From contig NW_026262712.1 in assembly GCF_021869535.1 (NCBI RefSeq), positions 111,287,640 through 111,351,639 of the forward strand: DNA of 64,000 nt. Reading direction: 5' to 3'. The notes below the pieces were generated by a model that worked only from the letters and a program-made list of their open reading frames with translations, was not told where the DNA came from and made no database searches. Positions 48,854 to 60,900 of this stretch are shown piece after piece. Positions within the stretch are counted from its first letter, which is position 1; each line of letters opens with the position of its first letter. The DNA is from Mytilus californianus. Its lineage: Eukaryota > Mollusca > Bivalvia > Mytilida > Mytilidae. The translations under genes and the position numbers were made by a program.

Positions 48854-50200
48854 GAGTTGACGCCCAGGATTGTGCTACTCCAAAAATGACCGCATGCTCC
48901 ACAACCTACACCAGCGCGGTAGCAGGGGCTGCAGGAGACAAGAAGAAAATATGCAGGTCAGACTATTTTTATTTACTATTTTTTGTTTTGAGTTTAATTA
49001 ATTTTTAACTTATTCTATCTTGCTGTGAAATAGTTTGATGGCCCTTTTCATGAATCATTATTAAGTATTGCCTGGCGCCAATAAATGGATTCCTCTATAT
49101 AGCACCCAGCCACTTGAGAATTAGGGATAATACACGTATTCTGATATATAACATGCTCCGAAATTTGAAAAAAAAATAGATGTTTAGCATGCTGCCAAAT
49201 AAAATTAAGTGAAAATGAATGTATTCCTTTTTACGATTAATGAAATAGGAGTAATTGATAACAGAAAATAAATGTGAATCAATAATAACCTCAACGCTAT
49301 ATCAAGTGTTAAAACGTATGTACGTTTATATTAATAATACATGTAGTGCTTAATTGTATTATTGTATGATTTTATTTGAAACACAGTGCAGCAAATACCT
49401 ATCTTGATTGTTTGAACAAAGTTGTCACTGACTGCAAATTGGACCCTGGCACTTCTATCATTAACCAAACAATTGCTGCTGCCAAACAGGCCCTTTCCCA
49501 GTATGGATGTGGAAGTGGTATGTATGCCAAAACTTTATATCTTTTATATTACTTGCTTCCAATGATCATGCAGTCAACAATCGATTTCATACATTATTAT
49601 GTTTTTGGAGATATGGTATGGTATGATTGCCAATGAGACAACTATTCACTAGAATCCAAAGATATGTTAGAGCAATCTAAGTTTTTTCCCTCTTGCAAAT
49701 TATCTACCATTTACACAAAGGTCCATATGATTCCAAAACTTAAAATTAGATTGAGATACGTAATCCAACTTTTCATGATATCATGTATTACTACTACCAT
49801 TGTCTTGGTACCACGTGCGTGCTTTTCGTACACTGTTAATACCCAATATATCATACTTCCAAAATTAAGTGCTCCTTTGTTGCGATATGATGAATTTGAA
49901 TTTGAATTATCAGTTCATAATTTATTTCTCAGATCAACATGATTCGGATCATTCAAGGATCGTAATTGTTTCATTTGAACACTTTTTTAGAGCATGAAGT
50001 TCTTCTACCTTTTTTATACATGTTATACTAGTTGTCATTCAGCAAATCACCAAATATTATTTTTGATAACAAGTTTCAATATTCATTACTTTGTATTTAT
50101 AACAAAAACATTTTTCTTTGCAGGAAATGGTGCTGGAGGTCATGTTTTCAACTTGGTTGCAATGGTTTCAGGACTTACATTTTATAGCTGTTTAAGATGA
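48854..50200 (+). CDS. Promoterless exon cassette of six-cysteine protein, copy 5 (no signal-peptide exon)
   Basis: The exons are 48854-48956, 49387-49517 and 50124-50200, open with intact splice sites. AATAAA is at 50332-50337. N replaces the S of SIISQT in copy 3, at the same codon that is R in copy 4. Upstream is retrotransposon RT sequence, so a signal exon is lacking. The interpretation is as for copy 4. Confidence 0.7.
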
Positions 50201-50420
50201 AATACTTTAATTTATTTGTATTAACAAATGTACATGTAAAAATATTTATAAAACAAAATTCAAACAAAAATACGAACAAAATCCTATATGGACACTTGCA
50301 GATATTGTTTTTTGTCAACATTAACTTCTGAAATAAATGGATTGTACAGTTTTTGATATTTTTCTTTTTTTTTTTGTGTTTTTTTTAATGATTCTTAGCT
50401 GTCAATTTTCTTCTTTTCAA

Positions 50421-50895
50421 TATCTATGTACGTTTTAGCAGTTAAGTTTATCGACAGGTTATATGCATTCCTATGGGCAACAATTACGCCCCTTAATAGC
50501 AGAATATTCATGAATTGTTATGAGTTACAGTCTATTCTTCTGTTAATTGATAGATTTAATAACACTTACTGTAACCTTGATGTAGAAATCAGGATTTTTT
50601 TTTATATTACTGTGGAAATTAACCCAAGGGAGTTTGCTTTACATTTGATGACATACAGTATTATTTGTCCTTTTCTATATTTGGATATTTTAGCTTCACA
50701 TTGGAAACTATAAATAAGAATAGATGACACAGAAAAAAATAAGGCGTTCTCTATTATGGTCGGTGATATTCCTTTAACCCCTTCTTAAGGAGTGTATATT
50801 TCACAAGTTGTTCGCTATTATGTCAGTAAATGCGTTTAAGAAGTCAATGAGCGAATTATTAGGTCAGTGATTTCGTTACCAAAAAATAATCAAAC
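50421..50895 (+). pseudogene. Decayed reverse-transcriptase remnant, cassette 3
   Basis: Near-identical to the copies in cassettes 1 and 2. Confidence 0.6.
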
Positions 50896-51517
50896 TGTTA
50901 CTAAATTCCTTCATAAATCAAAAGACCTTTCAGAAAGACTGGCTGTAACTGTAGAAGAGAGGCGAAAGATACCGAAAGGACATTCAAACTCAAAAGTCGA
51001 AAATAATCTGACCACGCAATGGCAAAAAAAGAACGATAAGACGAACAAAAGTACAAAAACACAACACGGAAAACACTAAAGACTCGGCAAAACGAACCCC
51101 ACAAAAACTGGAGTTATCCTATGTGCTCCGGAAAGGTAAGCTGGTCCTGCTCCACTAGTGTCACCCGTCGTGTTGCTCATGTTAGTACAAACCCGGTGAT
51201 AAATCTAATTTGATAGGTTTCATTCGGATAAAGAAGACGGGGTTGGTAATTGAATCGGGAGATCGCATCCTAAATTTTACAGTGATATTGTTTATAGGCA
51301 AGTTTCTTTTAACCCTTTCTTGTTGATCTACAGATCGATATTTTGTAAACAAGATTTGTATTTGGGATTTTATATATTTTCCCTCCCTGCATCCCCATTT
51401 ACCACCTTAAGCTTTTTGTTCATTTTGATGTTTGTTAGATATATATATATATATCTATACTTGTGGTTCATTACAAATGTATTTTTGTAGATATACCAAT
51501 TTTAGATTGTGAGCATC

Positions 51518-52636
51518 TGTAACAAACTCCATTTATTTATTTATATATATCTATTTCATTTAGGACTATATTTTATGTTAGGGCTTATTTTCGTTAACAC
51601 CGGACTATATAGTCAAGCAGACCTTTCATGTGTATCACGTGATTAGGCACCTATTGAAATTTCACAGGTGAGTTTGAAATCAGTCGACACATGGCCATTG
51701 AATAAAGCACACGCTTGTGCGGAGTCTAGAGTTGGTAAAAGTAGTAGTTGGGTATTATAATTGTCAGTTTAGGACATGGATATCCCAAGGCTTATTATTA
51801 CAACACTCAGGTAAGACATTTTTACTTATTTATATCGTTCAATTGAGGTCTATTTTGCCGTCGAGATGATATTTCTTACTCGCGGTCCAGAATGTCGGAA
51901 TAATTGCTGTATCATGCAAATGTATAGATAAAGTAAGTAATTTTTGGGTTCAATATTTATTTTGCAGGGGTTTTTAGGCCCGGTTTTGGTGTGCGTACAG
52001 CACGTAGTAAATACCGTCGACTGGTCGGTGATATATGGTGTCGGAGATACAAAGGGTATTATTAGTAATATGGTTACAACTCGATGTTTGCTGATATCAA
52101 TTACAACGCCTGGAGTCGGTGAAAATATCCGTTATAAATATACAAAAAAGTCCGTTTAAATATATGTTGAACGAATCGAGCAGTCCGTGCAGTATTATGC
52201 AGTTTCAAGTCGTCATTGCTCATTGAAGTTATCATTGCAGTAAAAGTATAAAATCTAGTGTTCTTTTCATCAATTTAGAATCAACCAAAAATGTGTGAAA
52301 ATAGTTATTTTCTGTCCGTTTTATATTAAAAGAAATTCAAGGGGAACAACCCAAAGTTATTCTACAGTACGTGCAACGTTCAACCTTTACCGGGAAGTGT
52401 GCAGAATGGATGGAGGTGTGCGGACTGTAATTGTTTAATTTCATTTTGTTTATTTCATAACATTATATTTAGTTCTGTTTTGTGTGTGTTTATTTAGTTA
52501 CATTTGCATGTATTCATTTCATTATTTCATTTATGTTGAATTTACTTTATTTTTGTTTTGTTTATTAAATTTATATTTAAATTTAGTTTTGTATAACATT
52601 GGCCACTTGACAATCCAAAGAACTTAATTCTTTACA
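51518..52636 (+). mobile_element. Solo LTR of Gmr1-like retrotransposon
   Basis: It runs TGTAAC to TTTACA, 1119 bp, with GCATC on both sides (51513-51517 and 52637-52641). No internal sequence follows. It is the only LTR here with a target duplication on both sides, so it marks the original insertion point after LTR-LTR recombination. Confidence 0.9.
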
Positions 52637-52641
52637 GCATC

Positions 52642-53880
52642 TTCATTTCAAAATGCTTATGTTGCAGGTGTTACACTTAGCATTTCAATATTTTATATGG
52701 TTTGGCTTAGTTGACCCCTCCCTAGGCCAAGCTATCGATGGTATTATTGTTTTTTATTTTATATTTTTCGTTCATTATTATCTTGTTATACTAATGTATA
52801 GGTACAATATATATATTGTTCATTTTTATATGAGAACAATTTTTACTCTGAATAAGTAAAAATTTCACAATTCACCTTCTTGTTTCTCTTTTCATTTATG
52901 CATTGCCCAATAGAATGTTGAAATACATGAACTACTTGTTGACGCATACAGGTAAATATTAAACCTCTGGTGATCTGTTTTGAATCGTAGTATTTCTATT
53001 AATTTCGTTTGTTGATCTGTTGTGTATCGGAATGTTAAAGGTCAACTGTAAACCGTTTGATACTCAAATGAAAAACCGCAGTTTTGTTTATTTGCAACAG
53101 TAATGTTGAGACACATTAAACACTTTTTTTTGTGATTTTTTTTTTAAACCTCTAGATGTTACCTTTAAAATGGAGAAAATACTGCTATGTATAGTTTACG
53201 CAAGCTTAGCAGAAGATAATATTGACTTTTTTCAATTATGATATCTAAATAAAGGCAATAATATTGAAAACCGATAAAGTTCTTCTACTATGGATTCATT
53301 AATATTCGTTGGATACTAATTTTCGTGGAATTATTTAGTACAGTGGAACCACGAATTTTTAAAGGTTAAACGAATTACAGGTTTTCTGAAGGAATGCATG
53401 CAGACTTTGCCAAAACAACGACATTACATATCCACGAAAATGCTAGTTTTCCTCAATCCACGAAAATTGATACCCACGAAAATAAAAGAATCCACAGTAT
53501 CTCAAATAATTCTCCGATATTTTTGTTTTTCAAAAAAGTCAGATATAGCTAGTATTGAAAAATATTATCACAGTTTCCTAAGTAATTCGCTGAAACAGGA
53601 TTATTTTGAATGACACATGTTCATTGTTAACTTGTGTTCCTTCAAATAGAAATCGAATTATGAGAACCTGAAGATGCGTCAAAACAGAATACTGGTAAAA
53701 TTTGGCAAGATCAATAATAAGTCCAAACGTTTATATAAAGAACATAATTTATAACCAACACAAAAATTCTATTGGAAGTAATTTTATATTATGCTTTTTT
53801 AGATTATTCATTTTGATAAACTATATCCTTTAAATTGATCAGTTCATATTAATAAATTAACTGTTAACAAATCTGAATTT
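52642..53880. other. 3' flank of unit 3, no recognised gene
   Basis: Collinear with 11880-13420 in unit 1 and 25330-28140 in unit 2, with a large deletion relative to unit 1. ORFs here are not conserved. Confidence 0.5.
53289..53497. mobile_element. TA-flanked MITE (Tc1/mariner-like), unit 3 copy
   Basis: The left end is CTATGGATTCATTAATATTC and the right end AATAAAAGAATCCACAG, approximate inverted complements, with TA at 53287-53288 and 53498-53499. Unit 1 has the empty site. Confidence 0.78.
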
Positions 53881-54107
53881 TTGAAATACTAAGGCTTTTC
53901 TACTTCATGAATAGATTACCTTAGCTGTATTTGGCAAAACATTTAGGAATTTTTGGTCCTCAATGCTCTTCAACTTCGTACTTTATTTGGCCTTTTAAAT
54001 ATTTTCAGATTCGAGCGTCACTGATGAGTCTTTTGTAGACGAAACGCGCGTCTGGCGTGAGTGTAAAATTTTAGTCCTGGTATCTATGATGAGTTTAATA
54101 CATAGTT
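53880..54107 (+). repeat. Dispersed Mytilus repeat carrying a hammerhead ribozyme
   Basis: The blocks in order are AAGGCTTTTCTACTTCATG, TTACCTTAGCTGTATTTGGC, the ribozyme (54016-54057), and TCCTGGTATCTATGATGAG. Its reverse relative is at 24783-25010. It resembles the retrozyme/SINE-like repeats known from bivalves. Confidence 0.7.
54016..54057 (+). ncRNA. Type I hammerhead ribozyme motif
   Basis: Stem I 5' arm CGTCA (54016-54020); conserved CTGATGA (54021-54027); stem II GTCT/AGAC with loop (54028-54040); conserved GAAA (54041-54044). Stem III is minimal, C45-G50 plus A44-U51 around loop GCGC. The cleavage triplet GUC ends at 54052. The stem I 3' arm TGGCG (54053-54057) pairs with CGTCA, with one G-U. 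All invariant core bases are present. Cleavage is predicted after 54052. Confidence 0.85.
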
Positions 54108-54754
54108 TTATAAAAACTTGTGAAATTTGAAAAAAAAACTACTTGACTCAATCTGAGGGGTGCCACTAGATAAGCATAATATTCTTAATCCTATTGTAAT
54201 GTAAAATATTTAAGATAGTTTTCTTATCCAACTTTCTATTTTGATGGCATTAAATACAACTAACAAATTTTAATATGATATCCTAAAACTCGGGAAAATT
54301 CGTATATCTTTCAACAGCAAGTCTTTACGCTTAGTATACTAACTAAATCAACTAAAATGGTTCTTTCTTATGAAACTCTTGATATTTTATATATTGAAGG
54401 ACATCGAATCGTTCTTAATTTTATAATGAGAATTCATAAAACCTGTTAGAACTGCTGTTTCTGATTTTATTTTATTTAGCAGCATTATACATCCAAAAGC
54501 TCTGGCTATCTTACCTAACTTTCCAGGGCTAATATGCATGAAACTACTTAAGTTAAGATTTGTTTCGAACGGAATGATTTTTCTACATGGCTTCGATAAA
54601 TTAGTACTACGATTGGATATCTTAACATAAGTGGTTTTATGCATATCCAAATAGTGAACGTATTTTATTATTTTGTTAAATTTTTTATGTAGGTGCAATG
54701 TGCATATTTTTATTTTATGTTTAAAAAGTGAAAACAACACGTTATAAATGTCAT

Positions 54755-54796
54755 GCGTCCGAAGCGCTTTTCTGGTTTTACCTTCATCAGGAACGC
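54755..54796 (-). ncRNA. Hammerhead-ribozyme-like motif, unit 3 3' flank
   Basis: On the minus strand: GCGTTC, CTGATGA, a weak stem II, GAAA, AGCGCTTC, GGACGC. The outer arms pair over six positions with one G-U. Stem II is weak, with unpaired A next to the core on both sides. UUC serves as the cleavage triplet. Confidence 0.55.
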
Positions 54797-55019
54797 TCAA
54801 TGCCAAATATTTAAAAGCCAAAACAGGTAATAATCAATAAGAAGTGAATCATATTTCAATAGATATTTGTCTTGCGATTAGAGGACTGCAATGATCCCAC
54901 GTGATTAACATCTTTATCTCCTGAACATTTATTGACATTATTTAAAAAATCCTTTAAAATCAAAATAAGATGTCAGACTGTATATGTGCTAACTGATAAA
55001 TATATGAATGATTTACCCA

Positions 55020-56555
55020 TAAAAAAAATATATAGGACTAAATTTGCACATAATTTCAATAAACGAAAAGGGTTGTTTTTAAACCTAGCTGCTGGACTGT
55101 AACCAACAGCGTATTTTTACCCGCCTTTTTTCCCACCACCACCACACACACACACTACACATTATCTGTGCAGAAAAAGAAAATCATGAGTGACCGATTA
55201 ATCAGGACGAATACTCGTTGAACAATAAATAAAAAATGTCACAGGTTAAGAAACTGAGTAGAGCAATTGACATTAGAGGCTTATACTGGAAAATGGGTAA
55301 AATAAACTTCACCCTTGCAATATTTCAACTCCGTACAGAAAAAAAAACCACCCACAACACTCTACATCGGATATAACGTCCCATAGTCTGAGCAGGTGCG
55401 GCTGCGCATCTATATATCGATGAAAACCAAAGAATGCCATCGTCAGCACTGATTTTGTTGCTAGGCGGAAGTATTCCAAAAATAAAAACATATTTCAATT
55501 AACAAGTCAACCCTTTGTGCGGAATCTGACATCAAGAGAAATTCAAAATAGTGAATTTACTGTTGTGTAAATGTTGCAAATCAATTAAAGATATGAACTG
55601 CGTTAAGATATTTATTGTTAAGTATTTAGTTTAAAACATGACTTTCAGGTTTTTACCAAGACACTAATGTACACATTACTGCAAAACCCAATGTACAACA
55701 AGTGAAATAAACCTAGCTTAAATGTAACAAAGTCATGTTTGCTTCAAGTCATATCTAAATTAAATATTTATAAAACTCCAGATTTTTTACAGCATTGTTT
55801 GTAAGAGTGTAAAGAATTTGACGCTTACATAACAACGTTGTACATAGGAAAAATAGCTATCGTTTAGTAGGTAAATTATTTATTTAGATCCACTTCCGTT
55901 AGATACATAACAACCGTGTCAATAAATAATTGAATTCATTGGGTATTTAAGGAGCTAAAATATTATTTTTACTCATGTCTTGTCAAAGTGCATCGACTAA
56001 AGTGCAGGTAGACCAGTCGCATTTAGGCCCCCTCAAAATATCCATTGGTAGTTTGAGAATTTTGCACGGTGCAAGCATCAGGATTCGGATAACAATTAAT
56101 CCTGGTATCATCAATCGGTACAGCAGGTGCAATTTTCGTTTTCATTTTTATCAATTATAACTTCCAGTGTACAGCATAATATACACAAATAAAATAGTAA
56201 TATATAATATATAAATCTTTCTTAAGAAGCATTTATTTTTCTAAAAATGTGTATAAAAAAGTGAGAAAGAGAGAGAGAGAAGGGGGGGGGGGGGGTATGT
56301 TTTCTATACAAATTCATCTGGACATTTAATTATAATTCAGTATTTAAATCCTGCATTTTCAATTATAGCAGTAAAAATATAAACTTTAACTAAGTAATTT
56401 ATCAATAATATTCCATCCTCTGTGAAAATGATATTGACATTTGTTTTTCATAACAATATTTTTTATATATCAATTGCATACAGATGTTTCATCTTTTCTT
56501 TTACTGAGTATATTAACAGTTTTTTTCCAAACATCTGGTATTATGTATATATTGT
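55020..56555. other. 5' flank of unit 4, no recognised gene
   Basis: Paralogous to 1590-2650 and 14345-15700. It holds a GA/G-rich simple repeat at 56268-56296. The ORF at 55975-56160 has a counterpart at 2393-2644, but the frames diverge quickly. Confidence 0.5.
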
Positions 56556-56559
56556 TTTA

Positions 56560-56748
56560 TGATATGAAAATAGTATTTTCTGAATTGCCTTTTGATATTT
56601 TTGTAATGTTACTAAACATAAAAAAACTTCTTTTGTAGAAAGAACACTAATTCCATTGGTCAGAAACCTATGTTCTAATAATATCTGTATATGTTCACAA
56701 TCCCAAAATAAATGTTCTAATGTTTGAATTGTTTGTAGCTAAGATTCG
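56560..56748 (-). pseudogene. LINE ORF2 C-terminal fragment, unit 4
   Basis: The minus strand reads TLEHLFWDCEHIQ, then degrades. It is the same fragment as 16552-16748, with the zf-RVT Cys retained. Confidence 0.6.
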
Positions 56749-56879
56749 ATGATTGAAACTATACTTCAGCAACTGTAGCTTGGTATTTGTTGTGCAGATG
56801 CAATAGTAACTAATACTTGCTGTATACGAATGCAAAATCCTAACCCTAACCCGGAACAGCGGACATAAATCGGCTGAAC

Positions 56880-57358
56880 AATGTGTTAATGGAAATCTGG
56901 AACACTGATCCGATATATTTGTTTGACGTGATAGCCTGTTATAGGGTATGTAAAGGGAGATATCTATGTTTTTCGTAAATCTACAGGAATTTGCAAGTTT
57001 CTTTATAAAAAGGACGGTATTTTACTCGCCAATATCTTCCTGATCGCAAGTTTTTGTTTTTTTTTAATTTTTATTAGATTGCATTGAATGATTAATAACT
57101 CACTTTCTTTTTTTTAAATTTAAGGAAAAACCAGAAAAAAACAGACATCATCCCGTTCATGTTACACATTTTAAATATTGATTTATAGGCAGGTCAGCAA
57201 GACGTTAACGATAAAAAAGACCACAAACCGATATCAGTCATCAATATCTATTTACTTTTATCAAAATTACAAAATGTTAGGGAAGCCTTCTTCGTACAAA
57301 GGTTACTTGCGAAATAACGAACAAGACACGTATAAAAGGAGTTGGACAGATTTCAACG
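56880..57358 (+). promoter_or_regulatory. Promoter region of gene copy 6, TATA box at 57331-57338
   Basis: TATAAAAG lies in the conserved context. The first exon, about 57361-57416, ends at CAAACAG/GTAATT. Upstream conserved blocks begin near 56900. Confidence 0.72.
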
Positions 57359-57570
57359 CCCATTAAGCTGCAGTGTACCGATATCATCAGTCTATTAAGT
57401 TATTTATCTCAAACAGGTAATTCGTTTAACGATATATTTGAAACTAAATCATCCTAGTTATCAATCATGATTTTTTTTCCAAAGAATGTTTTTTTCGTAA
57501 TTCATTTTTTTTACACGATGAAATTAATGAACGCAATTATTCTAGTTTTCTTTTGAATCAAACCGTATTG

Positions 57571-57609
<39 letters not shown>
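57571..57609 (+). repeat. Poly(A) run, 39 bases
   Basis: An uninterrupted A-tract in the intron between the non-coding exon and the signal exon of copy 6. The true length may vary between individuals or sequencing reads. Confidence 0.9.
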
Positions 57610-57611
<2 letters not shown>

Positions 57612-57928
57612 AGTGTTTTGTTTTTGAATTGGATGATTTTTTTTTTCAAAATTATGATTTTTACAACCAGAAGCGATTAACATGTTCGCTGTTATTTGTT
57701 TTACTTCTCATCTGGTTTGAAATTTTTTGTTTTTTAAATTAATTTGCATTTGTTTCCTTTTTATTCAAATTTGAAGTATTGTAATTGTTGATTGAATCAA
57801 TTTTGATAAAATTATTTCAATACTTGTTTTGTTTTGTTTTAAATGATTATTATTATTCAAATCTTGAATTAATTTGTAAAGTACTATTTGTAAAGTGCGT
57901 TTTATTTTATAGACGAGAAAACATAAAA

Positions 57929-60900
57929 ATGGACAAAATGTCTGCCGTAACTGTGATTGCCTGTCTTGTATTTATTAGTATAGTCATGCAAGGTAGGACA
58001 TTTTTCTTATACTTTTTATTTTATGGAAACACATTTTAACTGTACATAACCCTTTTTATGCTACTTTTTTTTTTTTTACTATTTTCCTTATGTTGTTTCA
58101 CGTTATTGAAGATCCATTTCATAGCCAAAAGTAAAATAACAAAAATACAGAACTTCAAGCAAATTTCAAAACGGAAAGTCAGATGGCAAAGTCAAAAGCT
58201 CAAACAAATCAAACGAATGGCAATCAACTGTCCTTTTTCTGACTTAGTACAAACATTTCCTTATGTAAAAAATGGGGGAGTCAACCAATAGTCATTTCCC
58301 ATTTCTTCGCTTTTTGAAATTACTGAATACTAATCACCGGCATTTTACAAGTTGAACACGTTAAGCGTCAATATAGGCGCAGAAGCTGATAACCCTTCCA
58401 GAGCACGTAATGCATCAATATAGGCACAGAAGCTGATAACCCTTCCAGAGCACGCAAATCGCCAATATAGGCACAGAAGCTGAAAACCCTTCCAGAGCAC
58501 GCAAGTCGCAAATATAGGCGTAGAAGGTGATAACCCTTCCAGAGTACGTAATGTGTCAATATAGGTGCAGAAGCTGATAACCCTCCCAAAGCACGTAAAG
58601 CGTAAATATAGGCACATAGGCTGATAACACTTCCAGAGTATTTAATGTAATGCGTCCATATAGGCGCTGATTACCATTCGAGAGCACGGGAGTTCATGTC
58701 CCATTTTTATGTACGGGACTTATATTTGTTAATTTCTCTGTTATTTAGTCTCTTGTGAAAAGTTGTCTCATTGACAGTCATACCACATCTTCTTTTTTAT
58801 ATTGAGTTGTTTATGCTGTTGATTAATGTTTTGTCTTCAAATATGTTTAATATGTTTTATCTTTTTTTAATTCTTTCGGTAGCAATTCGAAAAAGAGTTA
58901 TTTTTATTTCAAACGTTAGCATTTAACGGTGTCTTAGGGCTAGGAACTTTGTAAGTACCAATGTTTAGTTTGATAGTTGCTAATGTCTAACAGTTTACCC
59001 CATAATTACTTTCTTACGTTTTGTATGAGCATTGGCTTAAACAAATTTCTTGTCAAAAATGCTATTTTTTAAACAAATAATGTTTGTAGTATTTTTCAGA
59101 TGTGTTTTTTATTTCCGATTTACCTTCCTGTAATCAGCATTTTTTAGTGAGAATAAATGATAGCTTTGAAAATTATCTAACTCAAATTCAAATCAAATTC
59201 AGATTCGGATCTATTGTTGAGAGAATTTTCTAAAATACAAGGTTCAAAATAAGTCAGTTAAATTAGGCTGAAGGATTGAACAAGTAACAAATCAGAAATG
59301 CTATATAACGGTTAACAACGCAAATATTCTTAATTAAAAACAATATCACAAATTTGACAACGATTGAATTTTTAAATTGTAAGATAATGAAAACAAATAA
59401 ATACTTATTTTCGGTAACTTGATGATCATTTCAAGTGATCAAATTACTTCATTATGACTGATAAATGATCAATTTACTTCACTATGACCGATGAATTATT
59501 TTTACGTTGGATAAGTGTTTCTCTTCGTGTGTTTTCCTAAATGAGGGTGTTGTCTAAAAGAAGACCTCTCATTGGTCGATCAGTTATCTATCTTAACAAT
59601 AGGGACATGATAAATCGCGTCAATATTGTGGGACCATAAATTCATTTATTCTCAGCATAAACACTTAAACATGTACTTGTTATTCATTATTTAGGAGCTG
59701 ACGCCCAGAATTGTGCTACCCCAAAAATAACCGCATGCTCCACAACCTACACCGGCGCGGTAGCAGGGGCCGGAAGAGATCAGAAGAAAATATGCAGGTC
59801 AGACTATTTGCATGTTCTATTTTTTGTGTTGTGTTTAATTAATTTTTAACTTATTTTATATAGATGTGAAATAATTTCAATGCCCTTTTAATTCATATTA
59901 TCAAGTATTGCCTGGCGCCAATAAATGCATTCCTCTATATAGCATCAAACCAAATGAGAGTAAGGGATAATATATGTTTTCCGATACATAACCTGATCCC
60001 AAATTAAAAATATATATATATATATATTCCGATGTACAGTATGCTGTAAAATAAAAATAAATGATTAAAGATGTATTCCTCTTTCCCTCCTAATGAAAAA
60101 GGAATAAATGATAACATGACATTAATGGGGAATAATAATAACCGCAATGCTATATCAAGATTACTTATACATTATTGAAACGTATATACGTATATATTTG
60201 CGACTGTCATACAAGTGAGAGGTTTAGCTAGCTATAAAACCAGGTTTAATCCACCATTTTCTACATAAGAAAATGCCTGTACCAAGTCAGGAATATCACA
60301 GTTGTTATCCATTCGTTTGAGCTTTTGATTTTGCCATTTGATTAGGGACTTTCCGCTTTGAATTTTCCTCGGAGTTCAGTATTTTTGTTATTTTACTTTT
60401 TTGATAATACATGCAGTGCTTAAGTATTTTATTGATTTTATTTGAAACTCAGTGCAGCAAATACCTATCTGGATTGTTTGAACAAAGTTGTCACTGATTG
60501 CAAATTGGACTCCGGTACTTCCTTTATAAGCCAAACAATTGCTGCTGCCAAAAAGGCCCTTTCCCAGTATGGATGTGGAAGTGGTATGTATGCCAAAACT
60601 TTACTATCTTTTATATTACTGGCTTCCAATGATCATGCAGTCTACAATCGATTTCATACATTGTTATGTTTAAGGAGATGTGGTATGATTGCCAATGAGA
60701 CAACAATTCATTAAAGTCCAAAGATATGTTAGAGCAATCTTAGTTTTTTTTCCTCTTGCAAATTATCGAAACCTAAGACTTAGCTATTATTTACACAAGG
60801 GTCCATGTCATTCCAAACCTAAAAATCAGATTGAAAAAAGTAATCCAACTTTTTATGATATCTTGCAATACTACTAACATAGTCTTGGTTCCACGCGCGT

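Larger units (their letters stand above)
48794..52641 (+). repeat. Tandem duplication, cassette 3 (partial, ends in solo LTR)
   Basis: It repeats the first 3.8 kb of the unit, ending with an LTR followed directly by GCATC and then TTCATTTC, which is the uninterrupted flank seen in units 1 and 2 (GAGCATCTTCATTTC). Confidence 0.92.
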
